Shown: in pieces, positions 8,266 to 16,658 of the stretch | How the letters are laid out: each line of letters starts with the position of its first letter | Numbering within the stretch: position 1 is the stretch's first letter | Assembly (NCBI RefSeq): GCF_023147505.1 | Contig: NZ_JAHXPB010000001.1 | Span: 558,001 to 622,000 of the forward strand | Direction: 5' to 3' | Length of the DNA stretch: 64,000 nucleotides | Source of the DNA: Brevundimonas sp. EYE_349 | GTDB lineage: Bacteria; Pseudomonadota; Alphaproteobacteria; Caulobacterales; Caulobacteraceae | The notes under the pieces: model-generated | Told to the model about the DNA's origin: nothing | Database searches by the model: none | The model's input: only the letters and a program-made list of their open reading frames with translations | Position numbers and translations under genes: made by a program

Positions 8266-8334
8266 CTTTGGAATGCGGACGTCTTGCCGTCCGCGACTTC
8301 CTCGCTAAAACCTGCCGACTTTATGGGGCAAATC

Positions 8335-8592
8335 ATGCGACAAATCATCATCGCCGCTGCATTAGCAGGGGCCTGTCTCGCCGGTTGCGATCAGCAACAG
8401 GAGTCAGCGGAACCGGTCGGCAAATACGTCATCTATCAGGAAGCCGGGGTGGCCGGTTCGATTCGGCTCAATACCGTGACCGGCGAGTCCTACATGCTCA
8501 TTCCGAGCGACACTGAAATGATGCACAACGGCGTGACCCTCAACGGAAAGCCGCTTGTATGGCGCAAGATCGCGAACAGCAACGCGAACTGA
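8335..8592 (+). CDS. Small prophage-encoded lipoprotein
   Basis: The 85-residue product begins MRQIIIAAALAGACLAGCDQ, a lipoprotein signal with lipobox LAGC (Cys18). The mature part is short and mostly beta-like (GKYVIYQEAGVAGSIRLNTV). It is not similar in sequence to the other prophage lipoprotein at 6359 apart from the signal. A GGGG stretch lies before the ATG. A strong terminator follows about 150 bases downstream. Confidence 0.55.
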   Translation: MRQIIIAAALAGACLAGCDQQQESAEPVGKYVIYQEAGVAGSIRLNTVTGESYMLIPSDTEMMHNGVTLNGKPLVWRKIANSNAN

Positions 8593-8747
8593 CCCGCCGA
8601 AAGATATGGCGGCCATCCAGCACATCCGACTAAATAGGTCTCATAACCTGTTTCGCCGTGTGCAAGACGTGCAAACAGGGCCGTTAGATATTGGATAAAT
8701 ATGGATAGGATCGTATATTCGGTTCTGTCATCAAATCCGAAACTTTA

Positions 8748-8786
8748 GGCCCTGCGATCTTGCACATCGCGGGGCCTTTTGTTTTT
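8748..8786 (+). terminator. Rho-independent terminator
   Basis: An 11-bp inverted repeat (GGCCCTGCGAT / ATCGCGGGGCC, one G-T type mismatch) with a 7-nt loop is followed by TTTTGTTTTT. It closes the transcription unit that includes the 8335 lipoprotein. The preceding 8593-8747 stretch has no gene that I can support. Confidence 0.85.
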
Positions 8787-8820
8787 CGGATTATTATGGA
8801 CAACCCCCTTTGCAGCCGTT

Positions 8821-9180
8821 GTGGCTGAACTTGACTTCCTCGGGAATGACAACGCTCTCCTGAATTCTGCCCTCTACAAGAACCCTGACTTCGTGGCGTG
8901 GTGCGAACGCATCGTGGATCGTCAGCACAAAGCGTCTACAGGCCGGGTGACGCCTCTGCCCGCGTTCGACAGCCTTCTCGCGCTGGAGGCGACGATCTTC
9001 GACAATGGCGAAGACAAGAAGTTCCGCCACAGGCTGACGCTCAAGGCTTTCACTGGATCGCGGATCAAGAGTTGGACACGGCCCGACTGGACCGCAACCG
9101 CTACACTCTGGCCACACGACATCGCCGTGAAGACCGCCAAGAAATCCAAGGCGAAGTTCACCGACAATATGGTCTTCTGA
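8821..9180 (+). CDS. Hypothetical prophage protein, start uncertain
   Basis: The frame runs without stop from within the terminator (TTG 8779) to 9180. A GTG at 8821 gives a 119-residue protein (VAELDFLGNDNALLNSALYK...) ending in a Lys-rich tail (KTAKKSKAKF). No ribosome site fits either start, and the gene begins right after a terminator, so a 5' truncation is possible. No family is recognised. Confidence 0.4.
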   Translation: MAELDFLGNDNALLNSALYKNPDFVAWCERIVDRQHKASTGRVTPLPAFDSLLALEATIFDNGEDKKFRHRLTLKAFTGSRIKSWTRPDWTATATLWPHDIAVKTAKKSKAKFTDNMVF

Positions 9181-9282
9181 AGTGCTGCGAGGGCCTTCGG
9201 TTCTTGTCTGGCAATCTGATCCGATCTCTTCCCGACTTCCGACACCAACGATGTCCTATCGGTTTTAGACAGCGCAGGACCG

Positions 9283-9684
9283 GTGCGACTGATGAGTTCA
9301 GTCAAAGCGTTCCGCCGCGTTGGCATCTGCTTGCGCTCAAAACCCTCACTGTTCGCAAGAAGGTGGTTGTGCGCGACGATCCGGCGTTCGCTCATCTGCC
9401 ACGGCAACTGCATCAAGACCGACAATCGTCCGTCGAACCTGCGCTACGCCACGCGATCCGAGAACCTTCGCGACAGCCACGCCATGGGCGTCAATCGCGG
9501 CGGGCGCCCCTTGCTCTACCCGTGGGAGGAACTGGCCGTAGGCGAGACCTTCCAGTCCAACACGCTTTGCCGGGCAAGCATCAAGCGCATGGTCTGGGAA
9601 GCGAACCGACGCTTCGACAGCACTTTTGATGTCGCCAAGGCCGCGAACGACGACGGCTCTTGGACCGTCACGAGGGTCGCCTAA
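9283..9684 (+). CDS. HNH endonuclease remnant fused to a small phage domain
   Basis: Residues about 42-66 read 'ICHGNCIKTDNRPSNLRYAT' and continue RSENL, the conserved His-Asn core of phage HNH endonucleases (H-x-N...DNRPSNL...EN). The usual N-terminal part with the recognition (NUMOD/AP2-like) region and the conserved hydrophobic strand before the His is not seen in any frame. After residue 75 a different module follows ('YPWEELAVGETF' ... 'GSWTVTRVA') of a type found as small stand-alone phage proteins. The first part is probably degraded. GTG start at 9283 is a guess. Confidence 0.5.
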   Translation: MRLMSSVKAFRRVGICLRSKPSLFARRWLCATIRRSLICHGNCIKTDNRPSNLRYATRSENLRDSHAMGVNRGGRPLLYPWEELAVGETFQSNTLCRASIKRMVWEANRRFDSTFDVAKAANDDGSWTVTRVA

Positions 9685-9893
9685 TGCGCCCCGGTCGATA
9701 CCTTGCAGATCAACACCGACCCGGCGTGTTCACCTACCACGGCAAACCTGTGTCGCCGCAGGATGCCGCAGAAATCCTCCGACATCGACTGAACTGGCGG
9801 GTCATCCAGCTTCGCCTTCACCGTGAGCGAGACGAACGCGACGGCACGATCCTGCGCCAACTCTGGGCGATGATCTGGGGGCGCGATGTCTGA
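9684..9893 (+). CDS. Small hypothetical phage protein
   Basis: A 69-residue basic protein (MRPGRYLADQHRPGVFTYHG...). Its ATG overlaps the TAA stop of the preceding gene (TAATG). It is the start of a ladder of very short, overlapping genes. Unknown function. Confidence 0.5.
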   Translation: MRPGRYLADQHRPGVFTYHGKPVSPQDAAEILRHRLNWRVIQLRLHRERDERDGTILRQLWAMIWGRDV

Positions 9894-10110
9894 CCGTCCG
9901 CCCTGTCACCATACCGGCAAGCTCTCCTACGCTTCCGAGCGCGAAGCGAACGCCTCTCGCGTCGGGATCAGCTTGTCTCGCAAGAGCCGGAACGGCGGGC
10001 CGCCCCGCCAAGCCGGGCCTCTCCAATCCTTCAAATGTCGGGAGTGCGGAAACTGGCACCTCGGCCGCCCTCGGACGCACCAGAACCCTCTGAAACGAAA
10101 GGGCACCTGA
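9886..10110 (+). CDS. Small zinc-finger-like phage protein
   Basis: The 74-residue basic protein has His/Cys near the N-terminus (CHHTGKLSYASEREA) and a CRECGNWHLG motif near the C-terminus. This layout is common in small phage proteins that bind one zinc. It overlaps its upstream neighbour by 8 nt and its downstream neighbour by TGATG. Confidence 0.55.
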   Translation: MSDRPPCHHTGKLSYASEREANASRVGISLSRKSRNGGPPRQAGPLQSFKCRECGNWHLGRPRTHQNPLKRKGT

Positions 10111-10424
10111 TGTTCGGTAAGCCCAACCCTCATTACGACCACACCCAATATCGCCTCGGCGTGTCACGTCTGCTGATCCAGCTTCGCCAGTCTGAAATCG
10201 AAGGTGCGCTGCAAACCCACGGCCTGAACCGACACGTCCGACGCGACATCGTTGAACTGCTCTCCGACCTGTCGGCCGAAATCCTCGGGTGCTGGCCCGG
10301 AGAGTCAGTCGTCCGCCTCAACGGCGAGAGGTTGACGATCACGTTCGAGGGCTGGCCGCGCGTCGAGTTCGTCGCGTTCGAGAACGACGTGAAACTGGTG
10401 ATCTTGCCGGAGGCCCGCGCATGA
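10110..10424 (+). CDS. Small hypothetical phage protein
   Basis: The 104-residue product (MFGKPNPHYDHTQYRLGVSR...) is helical in the N-terminal 60 residues and beta-rich after that. The ATG overlaps the preceding TGA. No family is recognised. Confidence 0.5.
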   Translation: MFGKPNPHYDHTQYRLGVSRLLIQLRQSEIEGALQTHGLNRHVRRDIVELLSDLSAEILGCWPGESVVRLNGERLTITFEGWPRVEFVAFENDVKLVILPEARA

Positions 10425-10579
10425 CCGCCCGCACCATCCGCACGACCATCGACCAGACTGAACTTCGCGTTCCCGTCGATGGCGGGGAGATCGCCAACGC
10501 GGTCATCCTCGGCGACTACACCGACGACCTGACCGGCGAGCCTTACCGCCTCTGGACCCTGCCGGAGGTGGAGGAATGA
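10421..10579 (+). CDS. Very small hypothetical phage protein
   Basis: A 52-residue product (MTARTIRTTIDQTELRVPVD...) joined by ATGA overlaps to the genes on both sides. Expression is supported only by this spacing. Confidence 0.45.
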   Translation: MTARTIRTTIDQTELRVPVDGGEIANAVILGDYTDDLTGEPYRLWTLPEVEE

Positions 10580-10704
10580 GCGCGCGTTCAGCGGCATCAC
10601 AGGCGCGTTTCCGTCGTGCCTTTGGCGCCGACAATCGCCAATCAGTGCGCCAAGAACTGCGCTCGCGGGACACCCGTCGTTGGTGGAAGAGGATCACAGG
10701 ATGA
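10576..10704 (+). CDS. Very small basic phage protein
   Basis: A 42-residue, Arg-rich product (MSARSAASQARFRRAFGADN...) bounded by ATGA overlaps at both ends. The unbroken chain of overlaps supports it despite its size. Function unknown. Confidence 0.4.
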   Translation: MSARSAASQARFRRAFGADNRQSVRQELRSRDTRRWWKRITG

Positions 10705-10925
10705 CCCGCTACCCCGACGAACAACTGTCGCCCCGGATGCTGGCCCAGAAGCTCGACCTGTTCCGTCGCGCCGACGCCAACGCGCAGAACACGCGATCCG
10801 AGATCAGCAAGACCCGGACCCGGCTGCACGAGCTTGAGAACGCCTTGGTCACGCTCGACAACGAGATCACCGAGGCGGCCGAGTTCTGCGAAGCCTACTT
10901 CCTGCGACACGGACGGATGGATTAG
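10701..10925 (+). CDS. Small coiled-coil phage protein
   Basis: A 74-residue protein; residues 13-65 form a likely coiled coil (SEISKTRTRLHELENALVTL). It is the last of the plus-strand ladder and overlaps by 4 nt the 3' end of the convergent minus-strand gene. Confidence 0.5.
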   Translation: MTRYPDEQLSPRMLAQKLDLFRRADANAQNTRSEISKTRTRLHELENALVTLDNEITEAAEFCEAYFLRHGRMD

Positions 10926-11176
10926 CGGCGGTCCAACTCAAGCTGATGCGCCAAGGCTCGGTGCGCCTCACGGACAGCCTTGTCGCGCCACTCCGGGTCA
11001 CGCTCCGACAGCTTGCATTCCAGCCGGGCGATCTCGGCCGCGTTCAGGGCCTCGGTCATAATCAGCTTGCGGAGGCGGTCGCTCGGCTGACCGCCGTCGC
11101 CGCGCACCCCGATCAGATACCACCACAGGGCGCCGCACAGCAGCACCACGATGTTGAAGGTCATCGCGTGGTCCAT
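10922..11176 (-). CDS. Small single-pass membrane protein
   Basis: From ATG 11176 the product has 84 residues: one N-terminal membrane helix (FNIVVLLCGALWWYLIG), then a charged helical part (LNAAEIARLECKLSERD) facing outside or inside. Its start overlaps the stop of the gene before it. A pair of small single-helix proteins next to each other recalls holin or spanin pairs, but no endolysin is near and the lysis role is only a possibility. Confidence 0.5.
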   Translation of the reverse strand: MDHAMTFNIVVLLCGALWWYLIGVRGDGGQPSDRLRKLIMTEALNAAEIARLECKLSERDPEWRDKAVREAHRALAHQLELDRR

Positions 11177-11367
11177 CACGCATCCTCCCCAAGCATGGCC
11201 CGCAGCCTCTTCATTCGGCTCTCCTGATCGGCGAGCTTCGCGCCTTGCTGGAGTTCCATTTTCTGGACCTCGCCATTTCGGATCGTCTTTCCGAATCTGT
11301 GCGCCGCCCAACACACCGCGACCAAGATCGCGAACGGCAATGCCAGTGCTTCGACCCAACTTTCCAT
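11176..11367 (-). CDS. Small single-pass membrane protein
   Basis: The 63-residue product has an N-terminal membrane helix (ALALPFAILVAVCWAAH) and a charged helical tail (MELQQGAKLADQESRMKRLR). It is coupled by TGATG to the next small membrane gene. Size and layout fit a holin-like or spanin-like protein, unproven. Confidence 0.5.
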   Translation of the reverse strand: MESWVEALALPFAILVAVCWAAHRFGKTIRNGEVQKMELQQGAKLADQESRMKRLRAMLGEDA

Positions 11368-11401
11368 AAAGCTCTCCCGATCCTTGCGTTGTCAGCACCC
11401 A

Positions 11402-11569
11402 TATGTGCCAAACGCCCATTTCAAAAGTGTGCCAAGTGTGCCGGAAGTTTGATTTCGTTTACGAAATTCTCGCTGGCACACTTTCGGACACCGCCCGAAA
11501 CCACCCGAAAAAGTGTGCCAAGTGTGCCAAAACCCGGTCATTTGGGCCGAAATTCTTGGCACACTTGGC
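11402..11569. repeat. Six copies of a 9-bp repeat (AGTGTGCCA), candidate integrase arm sites
   Basis: AGTGTGCCA occurs as a tandem pair at 11426-11443 (second copy ends CCG), as a tandem pair at 11512-11529, and inverted at 11474-11482 and 11557-11565; a weaker copy lies at 11402-11410. The array sits between the last prophage gene and the 3' end of tRNA-Ser. This is the place and form expected of arm-type sites of a tyrosine integrase around an attachment site. No gene is supportable in 11368-11610. Confidence 0.6.
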
Positions 11570-11610
11570 CCTTGCGGGCTTAAGCCACTGATTTTTCGAG
11601 GGATAGCTGG

Positions 11611-11699
11611 CGGAGACGGAGGGATTCGAACCCTCGGTACCGGTTACCCGGTACGACGATTTAGCAAACCGTTGCCTTCAGCCACTCGGCCACGTCTCC
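11611..11699 (-). tRNA. tRNA-Ser (anticodon GCU)
   Basis: On the minus strand the sequence folds as a class II tRNA: acceptor stem GGAGACG / CGTCTCC with discriminator G, D-arm GCCGAGTGGCTGAAGGC, anticodon loop TTTGCTAAAT with GCT, a long variable arm, and the T-loop GGTTCGAATCC. Length 89 nt without encoded CCA. The 3' end faces the prophage, the usual arrangement when a phage uses the tRNA 3' end for integration; the tRNA remains intact. Confidence 0.97.
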
Positions 11700-11824
11700 T
11701 GCGAGGGCGTCGATAGCGGAGGCTGATGCGTCGCGCAATCCGGTTCGCGCGAAAGGTTTCATGTTAACGCGACATAGAGGCCGAAGCGGCAGAATGGCGT
11801 TTCGTCAAACGACCCTGGACCCCG

Positions 11825-13330
11825 ATGCTCGACTGCCCCGAAAGTCTCGCCGCCCGCGCGCCGGGCCAGGTCCGCGGGGCGCAGCGCCAAGGCCGCGCTG
11901 CGCGGGGACCGTTCCGGCCCGAGGTCTGGCTGAACGCCCGCCAGCGTTCGGCGGTTCGTTTGTCGGCGCATTATTTCAGGCTGATCGATGTCCTGGTGGT
12001 GATCGGCGTGACCCTGGCGGCGGTCTTGGCCGCCCGCCCCGCCGCCTTGGGCGAGATGACGATGGCCGACATCGCCCCGTTGGCGCTGGGTTCGGTCTCG
12101 GCGCTGGCGGCGCTGAGAGCGTTTCAGCTTTATCGTTTCGCACGCAAGACGACGTGGATTCTGCATCTAGCCGGCGTCGCCGCGTGCGGCCTGATCGCCG
12201 GAGGCGCCGCCTTGCTGGCAGGCCTGGTGGTTGGGACCGATGATCTCAGCCTCGTCGGCGCCTGGGCGGCTGCGGTCGCCATCGGCCTGATCGGTCTTCA
12301 TGGCCTGTGGCTGGGTCTGATCGCCCGTTGGCGACGGCAAGGCGCCCTGTCGCCCAATATCGTCGTTGTCGGCGCGACCCGAAACGCCCAAGCCCTGATC
12401 GAACAGGCGCTGGAACGGCGCGACATGAATGTGCTGGGGGTGTTCGACGACCGGCTGGCGCGCGCGCCGCAAAGCGTCGCCGGCGTCCCGGTGCTGGGGG
12501 ACGCCGACGCCCTGATGACGCATCGGATCATGCCCTATGTCGACCGGATCGTTCTGGCCATAGATCCTGAGGCGGGTCAGCGGGTGCGCGATCTGATGCA
12601 ACGTCTGCAGACCCTGCCCAATCCGCTGACGGTTCTGGTCGATTCGGAACTGGGCCGCGACGGCGTGTTGAACCGTTTGGCCAATGCGCCGCTGGCCGCG
12701 CTGGACGGACCCGCCGACCACGACCGGCGCGCCTTCAACAAGCGGATGCAGGACTTGCTGGTGGGCGGACTGGCCCTGATTGCAGCGGCGCCCGTCATGG
12801 CCCTGGTCGCCTTGGCCGTGCGTCTGGACAGTCCCGGCCCCGTCTTCTTTCGCCAGCGTCGCCACGGCTTCAATCACGAGAGCATTGTGGTGTGGAAGTT
12901 CCGGTCCATGCGCCATGCGGCCGCCGACGCCACGGCGTCGCGTCAGGTCTGCGCGCACGACGACCGCGTGACCCGCGTGGGCCGCTTCATCCGCGCCACC
13001 AGCCTGGATGAGTTGCCCCAGATCTTCAACGTTCTGTCGGGCGAGATGTCCCTGGTCGGTCCGCGCCCCCACGCCATCGGCATGAAGACCGGAGAAACCG
13101 AGTCCGCCCTGCTGGTCGCCGAATACGCCCATCGCTGCCGCATCAAACCCGGCATGACCGGCTGGGCCGCCATCCGGGGATCGCGCGGCCCGGTCGATAC
13201 CGAGGCCCAGGTGCGCGAGCGCGTGCAGTTGGACATCGAATATGTCGAGCGCCAATCCTTCTGGCTGGACCTATGGATCATAGCCGTGACCATCCCCGTG
13301 CTGCTGGGCGACCGGGCGGCCGTGCGTTGA
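11825..13330 (+). CDS. hfsE: Polyprenyl-phosphate sugar-1-phosphate transferase (holdfast initiation)
   Basis: The 501-residue inner-membrane enzyme starts polysaccharide synthesis by moving a sugar phosphate onto undecaprenyl phosphate. Several N-terminal membrane helices (about 53-170) precede a nucleotide-fold middle ([16 protein letters not shown]) and the C-terminal catalytic domain (about 300-490) with 'KFRSM', '[20 protein letters not shown]', 'GPRPHA' and '[10 protein letters not shown]'. It leads an operon with a flippase and two glycosyltransferases; the next gene starts within its stop codon. Caulobacter has three such enzymes (HfsE, PssY, PssZ); the hfsF neighbour argues for HfsE. 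Confidence 0.85.
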   Translation: MLDCPESLAARAPGQVRGAQRQGRAARGPFRPEVWLNARQRSAVRLSAHYFRLIDVLVVIGVTLAAVLAARPAALGEMTMADIAPLALGSVSALAALRAFQLYRFARKTTWILHLAGVAACGLIAGGAALLAGLVVGTDDLSLVGAWAAAVAIGLIGLHGLWLGLIARWRRQGALSPNIVVVGATRNAQALIEQALERRDMNVLGVFDDRLARAPQSVAGVPVLGDADALMTHRIMPYVDRIVLAIDPEAGQRVRDLMQRLQTLPNPLTVLVDSELGRDGVLNRLANAPLAALDGPADHDRRAFNKRMQDLLVGGLALIAAAPVMALVALAVRLDSPGPVFFRQRRHGFNHESIVVWKFRSMRHAAADATASRQVCAHDDRVTRVGRFIRATSLDELPQIFNVLSGEMSLVGPRPHAIGMKTGETESALLVAEYAHRCRIKPGMTGWAAIRGSRGPVDTEAQVRERVQLDIEYVERQSFWLDLWIIAVTIPVLLGDRAAVR

Positions 13331-14787
13331 GCGAGCAGCGCATGTTCTGGCGCGGCGTCTGGGGCTATCTGCCGGCCCAGATCGTTCAGGGGGTGGTCGG
13401 TTTCCTGACCCTGTATGTCTTCACGCGCCTACTCAGCCCCGCCGACTTCGGCCATTACGCCCTGGCGTTTTCGGTGACGACCCTGGCCCATACGGTGACC
13501 TTCAGCTGGCTGGAGGCGTCGATGGCGCGGTTCTGGGCGGCCGAGCGGACGCCCGAGGGTCTGGCGGCCCATTTCGCCAGCCTGTATCGCACCTCCTTCA
13601 CCATCATCGCCGTCTTCATGCCCATCGCGGCCCTGGTCGTGTGGCTGGCGCCGCTGACGCCGGCGTTCAAGGTGGCGGTCGCCTTCGGTCTGGCGGGCGC
13701 GCCGGTGCGCAACCTGGCCAAGCTGGCCCAGGAGCGGTTCCGCGCGGCGGGTGAGGTGTCCAAGGCCGCCTGGGTCGACATCCTGGTCGCCGTGCTGGGC
13801 TTCCTGGTTGGGGCGGGGTTCGCCTTGGCGGGCGCCGGCGCGGCCTCGCCGCTGCTGGGCCTGGCCATCGCGCCTCTGTTCGCCCTGCCCTTCATCCTGC
13901 CGGGAGAGTTGCGTCAGACGACGGGCGGAACGGTGGATGGCGCGCGGCTGCGAGCCTACGCCGCCTATGGCTATCCGATCGCGGCGTCCCTGACCTTGGC
14001 GCTTGTGCTGGCCTCGACCGACCGTTTCCTGCTGGCCGCCTTCATGGATGCGGCGGCGGTGGGCGCCTATCACGCCAGCTACAGTCTGGCGAACCGGACG
14101 CTGGACGTCATCTTCATCTGGTTGGGCGCCGCGGGCGCGCCGGCCATGGTCATGGCGCTGGAGCGCGGCGGGCGCGAGGCGCTTCGCAAGACGGCGCTGG
14201 AACAGGGTTCGACCCTGATCCTGATCGGCCTGCCCGCCGCCGTAGGCCTGTCGCTGGTCGCGCGACCAATGGCGGAGCTGATGATCGGGCGTGATCTCAG
14301 GGACGCCGCCGCCCTGGTCACGCCGTGGATAGCGGCCTCGTCCTTTCTGTCGGGGCTGATCGCCTACTATTTCGGTTTCGGCTTCACCCTGGGCAAAAAG
14401 ACAGGGTTGCTGCTGATCACCATGGCCATCCCGGCGCTGTGCAACGTCGGGCTGAACCTGATGATGATTCCGAGACTGGGGGTGGTGGGAGCCGCCATCG
14501 CCACCGCCGCCAGCTTCGCCATAGGTCTGATCGCCTGTTTGGCGCTCAGCCGTCGCGCCATCGCCCTGCCCGTGCCTTGGGACGCGCTGGCGCGCTGCGG
14601 CCTGGCGTCAGCGGTCATGGCCGCCGTGGTCCTGATGCTTCCGCCGCTGGGCGGTCTGGTTGAGCTGATCCTGGATGCCGGCATAGGCGGCCTGGTCTAT
14701 GCCGGCGCCGCCCTGGCGCTGAACGCCGCCGGGGTTCGCGATGTGCTGAAACGCTTGGTCCAGGCGCGCCGTGGGGCAGCCGCATGA
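13327..14787 (+). CDS. hfsF: Polysaccharide flippase, Wzx/MATE-like (holdfast)
   Basis: About 486 residues with 12-14 predicted membrane helices (for example [20 protein letters not shown]), the oligosaccharide flippase fold that moves lipid-linked repeat units to the periplasm. A TTG at 13327 overlaps the hfsE stop; an ATG at 13342 five codons later is equally possible. It overlaps the next gene by ATGA. The position after hfsE matches Caulobacter hfsEF. Confidence 0.8.
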   Translation: MSEQRMFWRGVWGYLPAQIVQGVVGFLTLYVFTRLLSPADFGHYALAFSVTTLAHTVTFSWLEASMARFWAAERTPEGLAAHFASLYRTSFTIIAVFMPIAALVVWLAPLTPAFKVAVAFGLAGAPVRNLAKLAQERFRAAGEVSKAAWVDILVAVLGFLVGAGFALAGAGAASPLLGLAIAPLFALPFILPGELRQTTGGTVDGARLRAYAAYGYPIAASLTLALVLASTDRFLLAAFMDAAAVGAYHASYSLANRTLDVIFIWLGAAGAPAMVMALERGGREALRKTALEQGSTLILIGLPAAVGLSLVARPMAELMIGRDLRDAAALVTPWIAASSFLSGLIAYYFGFGFTLGKKTGLLLITMAIPALCNVGLNLMMIPRLGVVGAAIATAASFAIGLIACLALSRRAIALPVPWDALARCGLASAVMAAVVLMLPPLGGLVELILDAGIGGLVYAGAALALNAAGVRDVLKRLVQARRGAAA

Positions 14788-15719
14788 CCGGGGCCGCCAT
14801 CCACGACAACGCCGCCTGGGCGACCGCCCGACCGACGATTTCGGTCCTGATCCCCTTTCTGAGAGACGATCCTCAATCGCTGATGGAACTGCTGGATCGA
14901 GAGGCGGATGCCTTGAACGGCGCGGTCGAGTTGATCCTGCTGGACGACGGCACGGCGGACGCGCCCCTAACCGATCGGCTTCAAACTTCCGCCGACGCCT
15001 CGCACCTGCCGGTTCGGCTGATCACCCTGCCTGCCAACGAAGGCCGCGCGCGGGGACGCAACCGCCTGACCACCGCCGCGCGCGGACAGGCCTATCTATT
15101 TCTGGACAGCGACATGCGGCCCGACACGCCGCACTTCCTTCAGACCTGGCGCGCCTTGGTCGCCGAGACGGATCCGGCAGCGGCCTTTGGCGGCTTTTCG
15201 CTGGATCAGGCGCCGACCGACGCCCGCTTCGCCGTTCACCGCGCCCTGTCGGCGGCGTCAGAATGCGTGCCGGCCGCGACCCGCGCCCTAACGCCCGAGA
15301 AATACGTCTATACGTCCAACCTGCTGGTGCGGCGCGACGTCTTCGCCGCCGAATCCTTCGATCCCGGCTTCACCGGCTGGGGTTGGGAGGATGTGGAGTG
15401 GGCCATGCGCGTCTCGCGCCGCTTCGCCGTCGTTCATATCGACAATCCCGCGACGCACATGGGCCTGGATACGGTTGAGGATCTGGCGCGCAAATTCGAC
15501 CAGGGCGCAACCAACTTCGCCCGCGTCGTCGACCTGCACCCCGCCATCGTCCAGACCTACCCCAGCTATCGCGCCGCGCGGGCCTTGAAGCGTATGCCGC
15601 TGCTGCCTGCGGTTCGCCGGGCGATGAAACAGGCCGCCCTGACGTCCGCCCTGCCTGTAAAGGCTCGCGCCTTTGCGCTGAGGCTCTACCGCGCCGCCGT
15701 CTATGCGGATGCGATCTGA
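14784..15719 (+). CDS. Family 2 glycosyltransferase with GalT-like C-terminal motif (holdfast)
   Basis: 311 residues, GT-A fold. A DDG at 54-56, an NEGRARGRN segment at 85-93 and the metal-binding DSD at 108-110 are the GT2 hallmarks; 'GWGWEDVEWAMR' (198-209) is the acceptor-side motif of the galactosyltransferase C-terminal family. It is soluble or membrane associated and probably adds one sugar of the holdfast repeat unit. In Caulobacter the third gene of this operon is hfsG, also a GT2, so this is the likeliest equivalent, but which of the two glycosyltransferases corresponds cannot be settled here. Confidence 0.8.
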   Translation: MTGAAIHDNAAWATARPTISVLIPFLRDDPQSLMELLDREADALNGAVELILLDDGTADAPLTDRLQTSADASHLPVRLITLPANEGRARGRNRLTTAARGQAYLFLDSDMRPDTPHFLQTWRALVAETDPAAAFGGFSLDQAPTDARFAVHRALSAASECVPAATRALTPEKYVYTSNLLVRRDVFAAESFDPGFTGWGWEDVEWAMRVSRRFAVVHIDNPATHMGLDTVEDLARKFDQGATNFARVVDLHPAIVQTYPSYRAARALKRMPLLPAVRRAMKQAALTSALPVKARAFALRLYRAAVYADAI

Positions 15720-16651
15720 TGGCCGCCGACGTCGCCGTCATCATTCCCACCCTGCGCCGGCCAGAAGGTCTGGAGCGGGCTCTGCGCTCGGTCTTCGCCC
15801 AGGTCGGTTCGCTGGACCGCATCGCCGCCGTCGTGGTCGCAGACAATGATCCCGACGGCTCGGCTGCTCCGGGGGTGCAGCGGCTGCGGGCCGACGCGCC
15901 AGTCCCGCTGATCTACGCTCATGCGCCTGTTCCTGGGGTGGCGACGGCGCGTAATGTGGGTCTAGCGGCGACCGATGCGCCTCTGATCGCCTTTCTGGAC
16001 GATGACGAAGCGGCCTCGGCCGGCTGGCTGGCGGCCCTGCTGGACGCCCAGATCCAGACCGGCGCCGACGTCCTGTTCGGTCCCATTCGGGGCCGCGTGC
16101 CGGAAAACACCGGCTGGACAAGCGCCTATCTGGAGCGGTTCTTTGGCCGGGACGGGCCGGATGTCACCGGCCTGACCGATCATATCCACGGCTGCGGCAA
16201 CAGTCTGATGGTGCGCGCGGCCGCCCTGCCCGGCGCAGCGCCATTCGACGTGGCCATGAACGAGACCGGCGGCGAGGACGACCGACTGTTCACCGACCTG
16301 ATGGCGCGCGGCGGCCGTTTCGGCTGGGCCGCAGGCGCTTGGGTGGACGAGTTCGCCCCCCCGCGCCGCGCGACCCTGCGCTACGCCCTGACCCGCGCCT
16401 TCGCCTATGGTCAGAGCCCCAGCCAGATGGCGGCTGACCGTCGTGATTGGCCGGGCGTCGTCAAGTGGATGATGGTCGGCGCCGTTCAGACGGCGATCTG
16501 GGGCGTCGCGTCGCTCGTCTCCCTCCTGCTGCGCCGTCCTGATCGGGCCGAAACCTATGACAGATGCGCCCGAGGCCTCGGCAAGGTGTTCTGGACAAAG
16601 GGCTTCGAGCCGAAGCTGTACGGCGCGGCCATGCTGGCGCGCACCGACTGA
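15719..16651 (+). CDS. Family 2 glycosyltransferase (holdfast)
   Basis: 310 residues. GT2 motifs: 'VAVIIPTLRRPEGLERAL' at the N-terminus, ADNDPDG at 41-47, ATARNVGL at 75-82, the LDDDE metal site at 93-97, and a later GGEDDRLFTD (about 184-193) as catalytic base region. The C-terminal part has an amphipathic or membrane-like helix (VQTAIWGVASLVSLLL). The ATG overlaps the TGA of the previous gene. It ends 7 bases before the convergent hfsB gene. No deacetylase (hfsH) follows, unlike Caulobacter. Confidence 0.8.
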   Translation: MAADVAVIIPTLRRPEGLERALRSVFAQVGSLDRIAAVVVADNDPDGSAAPGVQRLRADAPVPLIYAHAPVPGVATARNVGLAATDAPLIAFLDDDEAASAGWLAALLDAQIQTGADVLFGPIRGRVPENTGWTSAYLERFFGRDGPDVTGLTDHIHGCGNSLMVRAAALPGAAPFDVAMNETGGEDDRLFTDLMARGGRFGWAAGAWVDEFAPPRRATLRYALTRAFAYGQSPSQMAADRRDWPGVVKWMMVGAVQTAIWGVASLVSLLLRRPDRAETYDRCARGLGKVFWTKGFEPKLYGAAMLARTD

Positions 16652-16658
16652 TCCAGCG

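Noticed and set aside
8262..8516. 84-codon frame starting at the stop of the frameshifted gene
   Set aside because: It overlaps the lipoprotein gene in another frame and has an Arg/His/Ser-rich shadow composition after the first 20 codons.
11403..11591. Short open frames (about 60-110 codons) between the prophage and the tRNA
   Set aside because: They run through the 9-bp repeat array, have Cys/Arg-rich low-complexity translations and no ribosome site.
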